From positions 1 through 41,512 of the forward strand of contig JAAVZE010000120.1 in assembly GCA_022791495.1 (NCBI GenBank): a DNA stretch of 41,512 nucleotides. The letters are read 5' to 3'. The notes beneath the pieces are model-generated. The model was not told the origin of the DNA, searched no databases, and saw only the letters and a program-made list of their open reading frames with translations. Source of the DNA: Eubacterium sp. (GTDB taxonomy: Bacteria; Bacillota; Clostridia; Lachnospirales; Lachnospiraceae). A program made the position numbers and the translations under genes. This document shows positions 32,858 through 40,816 of this stretch, one piece after another; position 1 is the stretch's first letter, and each line of letters starts with the position of its first letter.

Positions 32858-35195
32858 GCAGTGCTGCCGCCACAATCGTTCCGATTCCAAATGTGCCTGA
32901 GATAAGAAGAGAGCCAAACTGATATATCATCAGCGCTGCCACATAGGCAAATACACACTGATATCCTATGGCAAACCAGAACCACCTGATGTTGTTCATT
33001 TCACGCTTGATGGCACCCATCGCAGCAAAACACGGGGCGCACAGGAGGTTGAATACCAAAAACGAATATCCGGCGATCTGGGTCATTCCCTCGAAGTCCA
33101 GCACTCCAAACACTCCCACAACTTCCTCCTTTGCCACAAGTCCCATCACAGTGGCAACTGCCGCAGCAGACTCTCCAAATCCTAAAGGTGCAAATACCCA
33201 CTTAATCACATCGCCAATATGTCCGAGAACACTGTCTGCCAGCTCCAGATCCACATTGAAACCAAAGACTCCATCGGTCCAGCCAAATACCGACCCCATC
33301 CAGATAATGATGGAAGAAAGCAAAATAATTGTTCCCGCCTTTTTAATAAAGGACCATCCCCTCTCCCACATGCTTCTGAGAACAGTGCCCACTGTCGGCA
33401 GATGGTATTCCGGCAGCTCCATAACAAAAGGGGCAGCATCTCCGGCAAACAGCTTTGTCTTCTTTAAAATAATTCCAGAAACGATGATGGCAGCGATTCC
33501 AAGAAAATAAGCGCTTGGCGCCACCCATCCGGCACCACCAAACAACGCGCTGGTGATCAGGGCAATGATTGGCAGTTTCGCCCCACAGGGAATAAATGTG
33601 GTCGTCATGATCGTCATTTTGCGGTCGCGGTCACTCTCAATGGTACGGGATGCCATGATTCCCGGCACACCACAACCGGTTCCGATCAACATGGGAATAA
33701 AGGATTTTCCCGAAAGCCCGAACCGGCGGAAAATACGATCCATGATAAATGCCACCCGGGCCATATAACCACAGGATTCCAGAAATGCCAGAAAGATAAA
33801 CAATACAAGCATCTGTGGTACAAAACCAAGAACAGCACCAACGCCGCCAATGATCCCCTCTATCAGAAGTCCACTGAGCCAATCCGCACAGCCGATAGCT
33901 TCAAGTCCACGTTCCGCCAGAACCGGTATTCCCGGCACCCAGATCCCATACTCAGCAGGATCCGGCTGATCGATCCATTCATCCTCCACAAATACATTCT
34001 GAGCCTCCATCATGCCACCCAGATCATATCCTTTTTCTTCCAGATCGGCTCCATAAGTGCTATAAGCTTCCTCAAATCCTCCAAAATCCCTATCCTCAAA
34101 AGCCGCCTGAAGCTCTTCCGCACCGATTACCTCTGTGTCCACAGCCGCGGCATCGATCACCGCTTTGATCTGTTCATTTTCAAACAACGTTTCTTTTGCC
34201 CAGTCATCCGTAGCATCATCCAGATCTGACCTTCCCATTCCGAACAAATACCATCCGTCTCCAAAAAGACCATCATTGGTCCAGTCTGTTGCCAGGGTTC
34301 CTACAGATGTCACCGATATATAGTATACAATAATCATCACAACTGCAAAAATCGGTAATGCCAGGATTCGATTTGTGACAATTTTATCAATTCTATCCGT
34401 AAGTGTCAACTTCTCACGGTTCGCCTTCTGGATACAGTCCCCAGTGATCCCGGATATGTACTCGTATCTCTCGTTGGTAATAATGCTTTCCACGTCATCT
34501 TCAAATTTCACTTCCAGCCGTTCCGACAATTCGGATACATCCGGCGGATTTTTCATAAGGTCACCAATTTTTTTATCCCTCTCCAAAAGCCGGATCGCCA
34601 GAAAACGTTTCTGTGCCTCCTCTGCCTCCGGAATCATCTCTTCCGCCTGAGTAATCACTTCTTCCACCGCCTCACAGAAGGAATGTGATGGATAAAATAT
34701 TTTTTTTCCTCTCGCGGCAGCCACTGCTTTTTCTGCTGCCTTACTTATGCCAGTGCCTTTCAAGGCAGAGATTCCCACCACCTCACAGCCCAGTTTTTCT
34801 CCCAGCTGTGTCATATCGATACTATCTCCCCGTTTTTCCACGGCGTCCATCATATTCACTGCGATCACCACTGGGATCCCCAGCTCCATAATCTGAGTGG
34901 AAAGATACAGGTTTCTCTCCAGATTGGTACCATCTACAATGTTGATAATCGCATCCGGTTTTTCGTTTATAAGGTAATTTCTCGCCACAACTTCTTCTAA
35001 AGTATATGGTGACAGGGAATAAATACCCGGAAGGTCTGTGATCACCACTTCCCTGTGATTTTTTAATTTTCCTTCTTTCTTCTCTACCGTTACTCCCGGC
35101 CAGTTGCCAACAAACTGATTGGACCCCGTCAGCGCGTTGAATAATGTGGTTTTCCCACAGTTTGGGTTGCCGGCCAAAGCTATTTTTATAGACAT
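32766..35195 (-). CDS. feoB: Ferrous iron transport protein B
   Basis: The 809-aa protein has an N-terminal G domain with G1 GNPNCGKTTLFN (about 9-20), G3 DLPGIYSL and G4 NMMD. A guanine-dissociation-inhibitor region and a membrane domain follow, with the conserved motifs GVPGIMASRTIESDRDR and IPCGAKLPIIALI and paired Gate domains. FeoB moves Fe2+ into the cell. An acidic insert of about 120 residues (330-450) sits between the first helix and the rest, as in other clostridial FeoB. The C-terminal end is included in the tandem duplication. feoA genes lie just upstream, and the operon promoter carries a regulator-binding palindrome. Confidence 0.95.
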   Translation of the reverse strand: MSIKIALAGNPNCGKTTLFNALTGSNQFVGNWPGVTVEKKEGKLKNHREVVITDLPGIYSLSPYTLEEVVARNYLINEKPDAIINIVDGTNLERNLYLSTQIMELGIPVVIAVNMMDAVEKRGDSIDMTQLGEKLGCEVVGISALKGTGISKAAEKAVAAARGKKIFYPSHSFCEAVEEVITQAEEMIPEAEEAQKRFLAIRLLERDKKIGDLMKNPPDVSELSERLEVKFEDDVESIITNERYEYISGITGDCIQKANREKLTLTDRIDKIVTNRILALPIFAVVMIIVYYISVTSVGTLATDWTNDGLFGDGWYLFGMGRSDLDDATDDWAKETLFENEQIKAVIDAAAVDTEVIGAEELQAAFEDRDFGGFEEAYSTYGADLEEKGYDLGGMMEAQNVFVEDEWIDQPDPAEYGIWVPGIPVLAERGLEAIGCADWLSGLLIEGIIGGVGAVLGFVPQMLVLFIFLAFLESCGYMARVAFIMDRIFRRFGLSGKSFIPMLIGTGCGVPGIMASRTIESDRDRKMTIMTTTFIPCGAKLPIIALITSALFGGAGWVAPSAYFLGIAAIIVSGIILKKTKLFAGDAAPFVMELPEYHLPTVGTVLRSMWERGWSFIKKAGTIILLSSIIIWMGSVFGWTDGVFGFNVDLELADSVLGHIGDVIKWVFAPLGFGESAAAVATVMGLVAKEEVVGVFGVLDFEGMTQIAGYSFLVFNLLCAPCFAAMGAIKREMNNIRWFWFAIGYQCVFAYVAALMIYQFGSLLISGTFGIGTIVAAALLLALLYLLFRPVRREPLTLHGKGNAVWAQR

Positions 35196-35212
35196 AATTT
35201 TGTTTCCTTTCT

Positions 35213-35443
35213 TTAATTGACACCATCCACTACTATCATTTCTGCATCTGCTTTTCGCAGAGACAGCTCATACCCCCGCACCGTAACCTCCACCGGATCA
35301 CCAAGGGGTGCTGTCTTTCTCACGAATATACTGGTCCCTTTCGTGATTCCCATGTCCATAATACGTCTTTTTACACTGCCTTCCCCTATCAGCCGTGTCA
35401 CTTTAACCGTGGCACCGCAGGGAATTTCTCTCAATGTCTGCAT
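35213..35443 (-). CDS. feoA: FeoA-domain protein
   Basis: The start at 35443 (MQTLREIPCG) follows AAAGGAA, giving 76 aa. The FeoA SH3-like fold is recognisable from TVKVTRLIGEGSVKRRIMDM, then GITKGTSI and DPVEVTVRGYELSLRKADA. FeoA is a cytosolic accessory for FeoB. It ends 17 bases before feoB, in the same operon. Confidence 0.92.
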   Translation of the reverse strand: MQTLREIPCGATVKVTRLIGEGSVKRRIMDMGITKGTSIFVRKTAPLGDPVEVTVRGYELSLRKADAEMIVVDGVN

Positions 35444-35447
35444 AGCC

Positions 35448-35666
35448 TCAATTCCTTTCCACCATAATTTTATTCGCCATATTTTTTCCAATGGCAATCC
35501 TGGAATCCATCACACTGACAATCATATTACCTTCCACCCTGTTGATCACCGTGACAGAACTACCTTCCACAAAACCAAGGTTTTTCAAAAAACGTTTTGT
35601 GTCATCCCTGCCGGAAATCCGGTGGATCATCCCAGACTCCCCGGAACAAAACATAGATAATGGCAT
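35448..35666 (-). CDS. FeoA-domain protein, first copy in operon
   Basis: The 72-aa protein has the FeoA pattern KRFLKNLGFVEGSSVTVINR, then VSVMDSRIAIGKNMANKIMV. It is the first gene of the feo operon, and its stop lies 4 bases before the second feoA start. Two tandem feoA genes are common in clostridia. GGAAGTG precedes the ATG. Confidence 0.9.
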   Translation of the reverse strand: MPLSMFCSGESGMIHRISGRDDTKRFLKNLGFVEGSSVTVINRVEGNMIVSVMDSRIAIGKNMANKIMVERN

Positions 35667-35705
35667 ATCATCACTTCCAATCGAAATTATTCATATCTTA
35701 CAACT

Positions 35706-35737
35706 GTTAGTATATACTAACTCAAATTAGATGTCAA
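35706..35737 (-). promoter_or_regulatory. feo promoter with overlapping perfect palindrome
   Basis: TTGACA (35732-35737), a 17-base spacer and TATACT (35709-35714) form a strong promoter on the minus strand. The -10 is embedded in the perfect 16-bp palindrome GTTAGTATATACTAAC (35706-35721). The TTAG/CTAA arms resemble DtxR-family operators, so Fe2+-dependent repression by the divergent regulator is likely. Confidence 0.75.
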
Positions 35738-35769
35738 CAACTTTTTGAACAGTTCCTAAATTCACTTTA

Positions 35770-35798
35770 TTGATTTCATTTTTTTAATATGTTATACT
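35770..35798 (+). promoter_or_regulatory. Promoter of DtxR-family regulator gene
   Basis: TTGATT (35770-35775), a 17-base spacer and TATACT (35793-35798) precede the regulator start at 35855. Confidence 0.6.
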
Positions 35799-35854
35799 TA
35801 TAAACAATACTTACAACACCCGAATATACCGGGCAGGTTATGGGGGAGATACTT

Positions 35855-36232
35855 ATGACGTTAAATGAGTCATCTGAAAATTATCTGGAGACAATACTTA
35901 TACTGAGCAGGAAACTTCCTGTAGTCCGCTCAGTGGATATCGCAGAGGACATGGGATTTAAAAAATCCAGCGTCAGCGTAGCCATGAAGCAGCTGCGTGA
36001 AAATGATTATATAACGGTGACAAAAGCGGGATTTATTTATCTTACGGAGAAAGGAAAAGAAGTGGCAGAAATGATCTATGAACGCCATGAATTTTTGTCC
36101 TCCTGGCTGACTGAGCTGGGAGTAGACGCCAAAACCGCCGCCGAAGATGCCTGCCGGATGGAACATTATATCAGCAAAGATAGTTTTCAGGCGATCAAAG
36201 ACTATATCGCCGGACGAAAGAACACAAAGTAG
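35855..36232 (+). CDS. DtxR/MntR-family metal-dependent regulator
   Basis: The start at 35855 (MTLNESSENYLE) has GGGGGAGA 5 bases upstream, giving 125 aa. The N-terminal winged helix (VRSVDIAEDMGFKKSSVSVA) is followed by a short metal-binding/dimerisation domain (ERHEFLSSWLTELGVD, then EDACRMEHYIS) with the usual Glu, Cys and His ligands. It lacks the C-terminal SH3 domain, as MntR does. Its divergence from feoAAB and the palindrome between them indicate that it senses iron and represses feo. Manganese sensing cannot be excluded. Confidence 0.88.
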   Translation: MTLNESSENYLETILILSRKLPVVRSVDIAEDMGFKKSSVSVAMKQLRENDYITVTKAGFIYLTEKGKEVAEMIYERHEFLSSWLTELGVDAKTAAEDACRMEHYISKDSFQAIKDYIAGRKNTK

Positions 36233-36257
36233 TGCATAATATGATAAGATTTACCGC

Positions 36258-36292
36258 AGAAAAGCCGCCCGGTTTCCCGGACGGCTTTTCTC
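36258..36292 (+). terminator. Terminator of the DtxR-family gene
   Basis: AGAAAAGCCG and CGGCTTTTCT pair around a GC-rich centre (CCCGG/CCGGG). The hairpin lies about 26 bases after the stop. Confidence 0.8.
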
Positions 36293-36301
36293 ACATTTAT
36301 T

Positions 36302-36353
36302 TAGCTCGACGGCGGCAATTTGAACCCTGTTTCAAATTGCCGCCATCGAGCTA
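36302..36353. repeat. Long near-perfect palindrome
   Basis: TAGCTCGACGGCGGCAATTT and AAATTGCCGCCATCGAGCTA pair over at least 20 bases with one mismatch around a short centre. It directly follows the DtxR terminator and ends 7 bases before the convergent desulfoferrodoxin stop. It is related to the element at 31697-31747. Confidence 0.75.
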
Positions 36354-36360
36354 CCCTCAT

Positions 36361-36747
36361 TTACTTAAATGACCTCTCCCACAGCCCATGCTCATTACAG
36401 TAGGCATACACAGCCGAGATGGTCTCATCCTCTTCCAGGAGAAATTTTGTTTCTGGCTCTCTTCCTGCCTCAAAATTCCTGCGGTACATTCCATGATTCG
36501 TATGCACTGCTACCCAGCCGATATAATGCTCTTTCACCATCGGATGAAGAACACTGCCGACTCTGACCGTCACAGCATTTCCCTGAACTTCCACCTCTGG
36601 AATATGTTTTTCTCCGGCGCCTTCACTGGTATTAGGATGAATTTCTGTCAGTTTCACACTGCAGCAGTCACCAGCGCCCTTTCCTTCGACCAACTCCATA
36701 ATGGAACTGCAGTCCTCACACATATAAAATTTTGCTTCTTTTTGCAT
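36361..36747 (-). CDS. Desulfoferrodoxin-type superoxide reductase
   Basis: The 128-aa protein has an N-terminal desulforedoxin-like centre (Cys9, Cys12, then Cys28-Cys29 in GDCCSVK). Its C-terminal superoxide reductase domain shows GEKHIPEVE, VGSVLHPMVKEHYIGW and CNEHGLW, which give the His4Cys iron ligands. It reduces superoxide without making oxygen, a typical anaerobe defence. AGGAGGG precedes the ATG. Confidence 0.92.
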   Translation of the reverse strand: MQKEAKFYMCEDCSSIMELVEGKGAGDCCSVKLTEIHPNTSEGAGEKHIPEVEVQGNAVTVRVGSVLHPMVKEHYIGWVAVHTNHGMYRRNFEAGREPETKFLLEEDETISAVYAYCNEHGLWERSFK

Positions 36748-36866
36748 CGATTTCCCTCCTTGCGTTTTCTCTGCCCCTCCTGCACCGGACGGCAGAATTT
36801 AACTATAGTTTCTACGCATTTGGGAAAATTATTCATAGCAGAGATACCATCAAGTAATTTAGGGGA

Positions 36867-37880
36867 TCACTTGTCCCGCTTTACATCTCCTCTCGCTTCC
36901 ACCACCCGGTATCCGGCGGACACCACCTGCTTTTTTAGAAGGTCAACACTCTGGGCAGCCTCTTCACCGGTGGATATCTTATTTTCATACAGATCGTAAA
37001 GTTTCCGCACCCTCATGGGTGACAGATTCGGCATAACCACATTGGCACCCGCCTGCAGTCCCCATTCACGCCCCCTGGGGTGAATCGTTCCCAGCGCTGT
37101 CGTAGCAGGGATAAGTGCATAAGGAAACATTAACCTCAGTATAGAGACCAGACGAAGAGTCTGGGAAAGGGTTCCGTTGACACAGCCGGCAAAGGGCGTC
37201 TCACCGTGGCTGATATAGGGACCGATGCCAATCATATCCGGCTCAAGTTCCTGCAGAAAACGCAGATCCTGGATGAGATGTTCCGTAGTCTGAAAAGGCG
37301 ATCCCACCATAAATCCAGACCCTACCTGATAACCAATCTCTTTCAGGTCAAATAAACAGCGCTTTCGTTCCGATGCACTCATCTCCTTCGGATGGAGCTT
37401 CCCGTAATGCTCTTCTGAAGCTGTCTCATGCCGGAGCAGATACCGGTTGGCACCGGCATCAAAATATGCCTGATAACTCTCCCTGGTTTTTTCACCAATG
37501 GACAAGGTGATCGCACAATCTGGGTACTCATGCCGGATCGCCGCCACGATCCCACATATTTTTTCATCAGAAAAATAGGGATCTTCTCCACTCTGCAGCA
37601 CAAAAGTACGGAATCCCAGATCATATCCTTCCTGACAGCAGGACAGGATTTCTTCTTTCGCAAGGCGGTACCGCACAGCCCCTGTATTGCCTCCGCGGAT
37701 CCCGCAATAATAACAATTATTCTTACAATAATTAGAAAACTCAATCAGTCCCCGGATATATACCTCATCACTGTAATACTGCCGACGGAGGGCATCCGCT
37801 TCGGCTGCCAGATCAGAAGCGGTTTCCGGGGAATCATTTTCCAACAGCTCTTTTAATTCAATATCTGAAAAATCTCTCAT
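36867..37880 (-). CDS. hydE: [FeFe]-hydrogenase maturase, radical SAM enzyme HydE
   Basis: The 337-aa radical SAM protein has the cluster motif CKNNCYYCG (CxxxCxxC) near residue 50, followed by HydE-type phrases (EEILSCCQEGYDLGFRTFVL, then QSGEDPYF, HETASEEHYGKLHP and GRWGLQ-like REWGLQAGANVVMPN). HydE makes part of the dithiomethylamine-bridged diiron site of [FeFe]-hydrogenase. The length agrees with the family (about 340-350). No hydF, hydG or hydrogenase gene is beside it, which is common in Lachnospiraceae. Biotin synthase or PylB-like enzymes are related, but the motifs favour HydE. Confidence 0.88.
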   Translation of the reverse strand: MRDFSDIELKELLENDSPETASDLAAEADALRRQYYSDEVYIRGLIEFSNYCKNNCYYCGIRGGNTGAVRYRLAKEEILSCCQEGYDLGFRTFVLQSGEDPYFSDEKICGIVAAIRHEYPDCAITLSIGEKTRESYQAYFDAGANRYLLRHETASEEHYGKLHPKEMSASERKRCLFDLKEIGYQVGSGFMVGSPFQTTEHLIQDLRFLQELEPDMIGIGPYISHGETPFAGCVNGTLSQTLRLVSILRLMFPYALIPATTALGTIHPRGREWGLQAGANVVMPNLSPMRVRKLYDLYENKISTGEEAAQSVDLLKKQVVSAGYRVVEARGDVKRDK

Positions 37881-38013
37881 TGATAATCAGACCTCACTTC
37901 CAATGACTATTGTACTATATCCGGGTGAAAAATGCCAGTGCGCTGATCCGCTGTTTCACTCAATTTTTTCCCCTTTCCCTCCGTTTCAACACCTCAAATC
38001 TGCAAATACTATT

Positions 38014-38106
38014 TTATATAGTAGGTTTATCCTTGCTTCCACAGCCAGCCAAACACACTCCTAAAACCAGCACGGCTGCAATAATAACAAATATTTTTCC
38101 TTTCAA
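38014..38106 (-). CDS. Very short lipoprotein, possibly truncated
   Basis: A TTG start with AAAGGAG 8 bases upstream opens a 30-aa frame. It encodes a type II signal peptide (KIFVIIAAVLVLGVCL), the lipobox LAGC and only eight more residues (GSKDKPTI). It may be a stub of a longer substrate-binding lipoprotein or a genuine micro-lipoprotein. Confidence 0.55.
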   Translation of the reverse strand: MKGKIFVIIAAVLVLGVCLAGCGSKDKPTI

Positions 38107-38242
38107 TTCTTTTTCTCCTTTCCGTTTAATCTGAAGTTATTATAAAATAGATTTATTTCTGCTTCCATAGATTTAGCTTACGTCTGCTTACGATTTTGTA
38201 AGATTCAGAAGGTTAGAATGTCTGTGCAAATGGATGCAAAAG

Positions 38243-38650
38243 CTATTCTGTCGTCGCAACATCGGTAATTCTTTTCTTGCCATCTGTTGCGGTCATTTTC
38301 AAACCGTGACAATTTGTCACGGTTTCATTTCCCTCTTCCTTCAAGCGCTGTTTTAGTTTTCTCCCATATGCTGCCGGGTCTTTTATGTCTGTCCGCACTT
38401 TCTCCATCATACTGTCCGTGATACGTTCCCTGACACTATTCTCAGAATCCAACTGATAGACCTCCATCTAATTTGCTATTATTCCCGTTAATTCCTGATA
38501 GCCCAGTGCATAAATTTTTAACTGCTCTTTATTGATAGATTCCTGTATCTTTACCCGTGTGACCGCTACATAAAAGAGTTTCCTTTCCTCCACGACATCC
38601 CCGTCAAATCGGGCAGAATCCATTATCCAGCTTCGGTCCAGTATATGCCA
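38243..38650 (-). pseudogene. Relic of UvrD-like helicase C-terminus
   Basis: One minus-strand frame reads DGDVVEERKLFYVAVTRVK, the motif VI region of UvrD/PcrA-type helicases. It then jumps to QLKIYALGYQELTG, a phrase typical of the C-terminal nuclease-like region, passes an in-frame TAG (38468-38470) and continues as EVYQLDSENSVRERI to 38243. An internal deletion and a stop mark it as debris. The segment after the stop is a 74-codon open frame (38243-38467). Confidence 0.7.
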
Positions 38651-38751
38651 TGTTCATTATTCTTCTGTCTGTTATTCCATGAAACGCATTAAACTATGCC
38701 CTTTAACAAAACAATCTACAAATTTCATTTTTAAAATATTTTAGACTATGA

Positions 38752-38916
38752 AACCCCACATTATATATCAGAAGAAAAATAACCCACCGAGTTGAACACG
38801 GCCTCTCCGATCTTAAAAGCCAGAACTGCAGAGTAGAAGAAAAAATGGAAAAAGCGATGGCAGCTTTTGATTATTCAGAGTATGGTTATCAATTCGACAA
38901 TTCTTACAGAAAATAG
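38752..38916 (+). pseudogene. C-terminal fragment of unknown protein
   Basis: A 54-codon open frame without a start or ribosome site ends in AAFDYSEYGYQFDNSYRK. Its charged, helix-like composition looks like the tail of a real protein, but I cannot name it. The strong terminator at 38974 follows 57 bases later on the same strand. Confidence 0.35.
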
Positions 38917-38973
38917 TTGTTTTTCAAGGTAAAAAAATATTAGCTATTGTTTAAATGAAATGGGAAGATGCTC

Positions 38974-39010
38974 AACGGCGGTTTGGAAAAAACCAAACCG
39001 CCGTTTTTTC
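38974..39010 (+). terminator. Strong rho-independent terminator
   Basis: AACGGCGGTTTGG and CCAAACCGCCGTT form a perfect 13-bp stem with a 6-A loop, followed by TTTTT on the plus strand. It survives downstream of a gene fragment. Confidence 0.88.
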
Positions 39011-39058
39011 TAACAGATCGTACCGCCCGGTTCATTGGTAACGTCCATTTATCACATT

Positions 39059-40120
39059 TCATATTCCATCCTCTTCTAAAAGATATTTTAACATTCTATA
39101 CGCAGAAGATTTTTTTGCTTCTTTTTTAGATGAGGACCTTGACAAAAAACTCTTTTTCTTTTCAACAATAAAACACCGACATTTCCAAATAGGATTCCCA
39201 TTTTTATCGTATTCCTGATAGAATTTATATGTAGGAATCGAAAAATATCCGCGTCTTGCCAATGTTTCTAACTGATTAATGGCTTCCGCTTTATTGGGAT
39301 TTCTTATTTCATTTCTAATTGAGTTTGTCAGATCATTCTCTTCCAAATAATCATATGCTGCTTTACAGACTGCTTTCCGCGCTTCGCTCTTAGAAACTCC
39401 ATCCCCAACAAATTCAGGTAAATTATCATCAATTGTTAGAATGCAGTGAAATTGTTTTTCATCAATTCTATTGTTTTCAAAAACCAGATTACTTCTATAA
39501 GAACATCGATAATATTTTTCAAAGTGATATAAAGGGATGGTTCCAATATTTTTACAAGTCCAGTCCTGTATCAGCCCCACATAATCCAGGTCTGCATTAT
39601 CTGTCAAAATACTGTCCGGGGAAAGCATGATATCCACAACATCCTGAAGCTCAGAAATATTCCATTGGGAATCCAGGGCCACTGCACCGAGGATCGCTTC
39701 AAATAGGTCTTCCTTTACAGAGGCTTCCTCATTAACACCGTTTTTGATATCACCTTTTCCCATAATCAGATATTCAGCAAGACCAAGCATATCAATTCTG
39801 CTTGCCAGCGTTTTTTTCTGGACTAACTTCTTTTTGATCTCAGTTAGTCTGTTTTCATTATATTCTGTAGCAAACTCGTCAAACTCTTCATTCTTATCAA
39901 AATCATCGCATTCGCTTAGAAAATATCCGTATTCCTCAGTAAGAAACTTAACAACAATAAAATCAAGAACTTTGTCTCCTATAAATTCCAGAACCTCATT
40001 GTCCTCTCCGCCATTTTCCTTTGCATAAGAGCGCCTTACAAATGCCTGTTGAAGCAGATCCAGATTATTAAAATTATAGGCAATTTGATCCTGAATAAAG
40101 ATAAGATCTTTTTCTTCCAT
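39059..40120 (-). CDS. RNase III-family protein with two double-stranded-RNA-binding regions
   Basis: The 353-aa protein has the RNase III signature NEVLEFIGDKVLDFIV (about 41-56) and the second catalytic segment EDLFEAILGAVALDS (about 137-151), so the acidic metal ligands look conserved. A first dsRBD-like end (GVSKSEARKAVCKAAYDYLE) lies near 250-285 and a second near 290-350 (LSRSSSKKEAKKSSAYRMLK). Housekeeping RNase III has about 225-240 aa and one dsRBD. A charged insert near 70-95 also differs. GGAGG precedes the ATG. Lying among mobile-element debris, it is probably an acquired accessory enzyme, not the housekeeping rnc. Confidence 0.85.
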   Translation of the reverse strand: MEEKDLIFIQDQIAYNFNNLDLLQQAFVRRSYAKENGGEDNEVLEFIGDKVLDFIVVKFLTEEYGYFLSECDDFDKNEEFDEFATEYNENRLTEIKKKLVQKKTLASRIDMLGLAEYLIMGKGDIKNGVNEEASVKEDLFEAILGAVALDSQWNISELQDVVDIMLSPDSILTDNADLDYVGLIQDWTCKNIGTIPLYHFEKYYRCSYRSNLVFENNRIDEKQFHCILTIDDNLPEFVGDGVSKSEARKAVCKAAYDYLEENDLTNSIRNEIRNPNKAEAINQLETLARRGYFSIPTYKFYQEYDKNGNPIWKCRCFIVEKKKSFLSRSSSKKEAKKSSAYRMLKYLLEEDGI

Positions 40121-40175
40121 AAAAAATACCTCCTAGTATATTTTTTACTAAAAGGCATAATAAAAGCCTGCCAAA

Positions 40176-40206
40176 ACAAGTGCTGCTATATGAAAGCAAC
40201 ACTTGT
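40176..40206 (-). promoter_or_regulatory. Leader hairpin upstream of RNase III gene
   Basis: ACAAGTGCTGCT and AGCAACACTTGT pair (one mismatch) around a 7-base loop, 56 bases before the RNase III start. It could be an attenuator or a cleavage site for autoregulation, as known for the E. coli rnc leader. Confidence 0.5.
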
Positions 40207-40628
40207 CCGTTCAGACATAATAGCTTAAATTTAATTCTTTGTTTTCAAATGTTTATCAGTATTCACTTGCATAAATAAAAATAAACATATAAATACAATG
40301 TTTTAAATTTAAATTATCACACCTTATAGTAATTTAAAACTTAACATAGAACGATATATCTGTCAAGTATTAATTCGACACGAATATCTAAAGCCATATT
40401 AATAAGCATACAGATAAACACATAAAAAACAGAAACCCCAAAAGCTGTTACCACATAGGGAGGTAATTTGAAAACATCAGTAAATAACTTCTACGGGCGA
40501 TAGCAAAGGCAAAAGACAGCACAGAAGCAGGAATGCTTTTACGCTGTCTTTTTTTGAAAAAATATTAATCGCACATTCGCAAAGCAAAACTTCTTTTTCT
40601 ACAATGTAGGCAAAGGAGGTCTGCAGAA
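40207..40628. other. Non-coding stretch between RNase III gene and mobile-element genes
   Basis: Apart from the hairpin at 40511-40556, this AT-rich stretch has no credible open frame. The RNase III promoter probably lies within 40210-40330, but I cannot choose boxes with confidence. Confidence 0.4.
40511..40556 (+). terminator. Orphan terminator hairpin
   Basis: AAAAGACAGC and GCTGTCTTTT with an inner AAGCA/TGCTT pairing are followed by a T run on the plus strand. No intact plus-strand gene lies upstream, so it is probably left over from a mobile element. Confidence 0.7.
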
Positions 40629-40814
40629 ATGCGAAATCAAAAATATTATATAGCGATTTATGATTATGAACGGAGAATTATCATTGACAGCTTGAATCAT
40701 CTGAGAAACAAGCTGATAGCTAATGGAAGATACACCGATGCTGTTGATGAAATACTGCTCAAAGTTACTAACACTAAGAAAAAGAAATTCAAAATCATTG
40801 TGCAGGAGGATTAA
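40629..40814 (+). CDS. Small mobile-element hypothetical protein
   Basis: The 61-aa basic protein (MRNQKYYIAIYDYERRIIID, ending KFKIIVQED) has AAAGGAGG 9 bases upstream and sits 2 bases before the tnpV start. Small genes of this kind are common beside tnpV in integrative elements of gut Firmicutes. I recognise no function. Confidence 0.6.
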   Translation: MRNQKYYIAIYDYERRIIIDSLNHLRNKLIANGRYTDAVDEILLKVTNTKKKKFKIIVQED

Positions 40815-40816
40815 AA

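Noticed and set aside
36388-36999. A 203-codon plus-strand open frame across the desulfoferrodoxin and hydE genes
   Set aside because: It lies antisense to two genes with diagnostic metal-binding motifs, and its translation has no recognisable domain.
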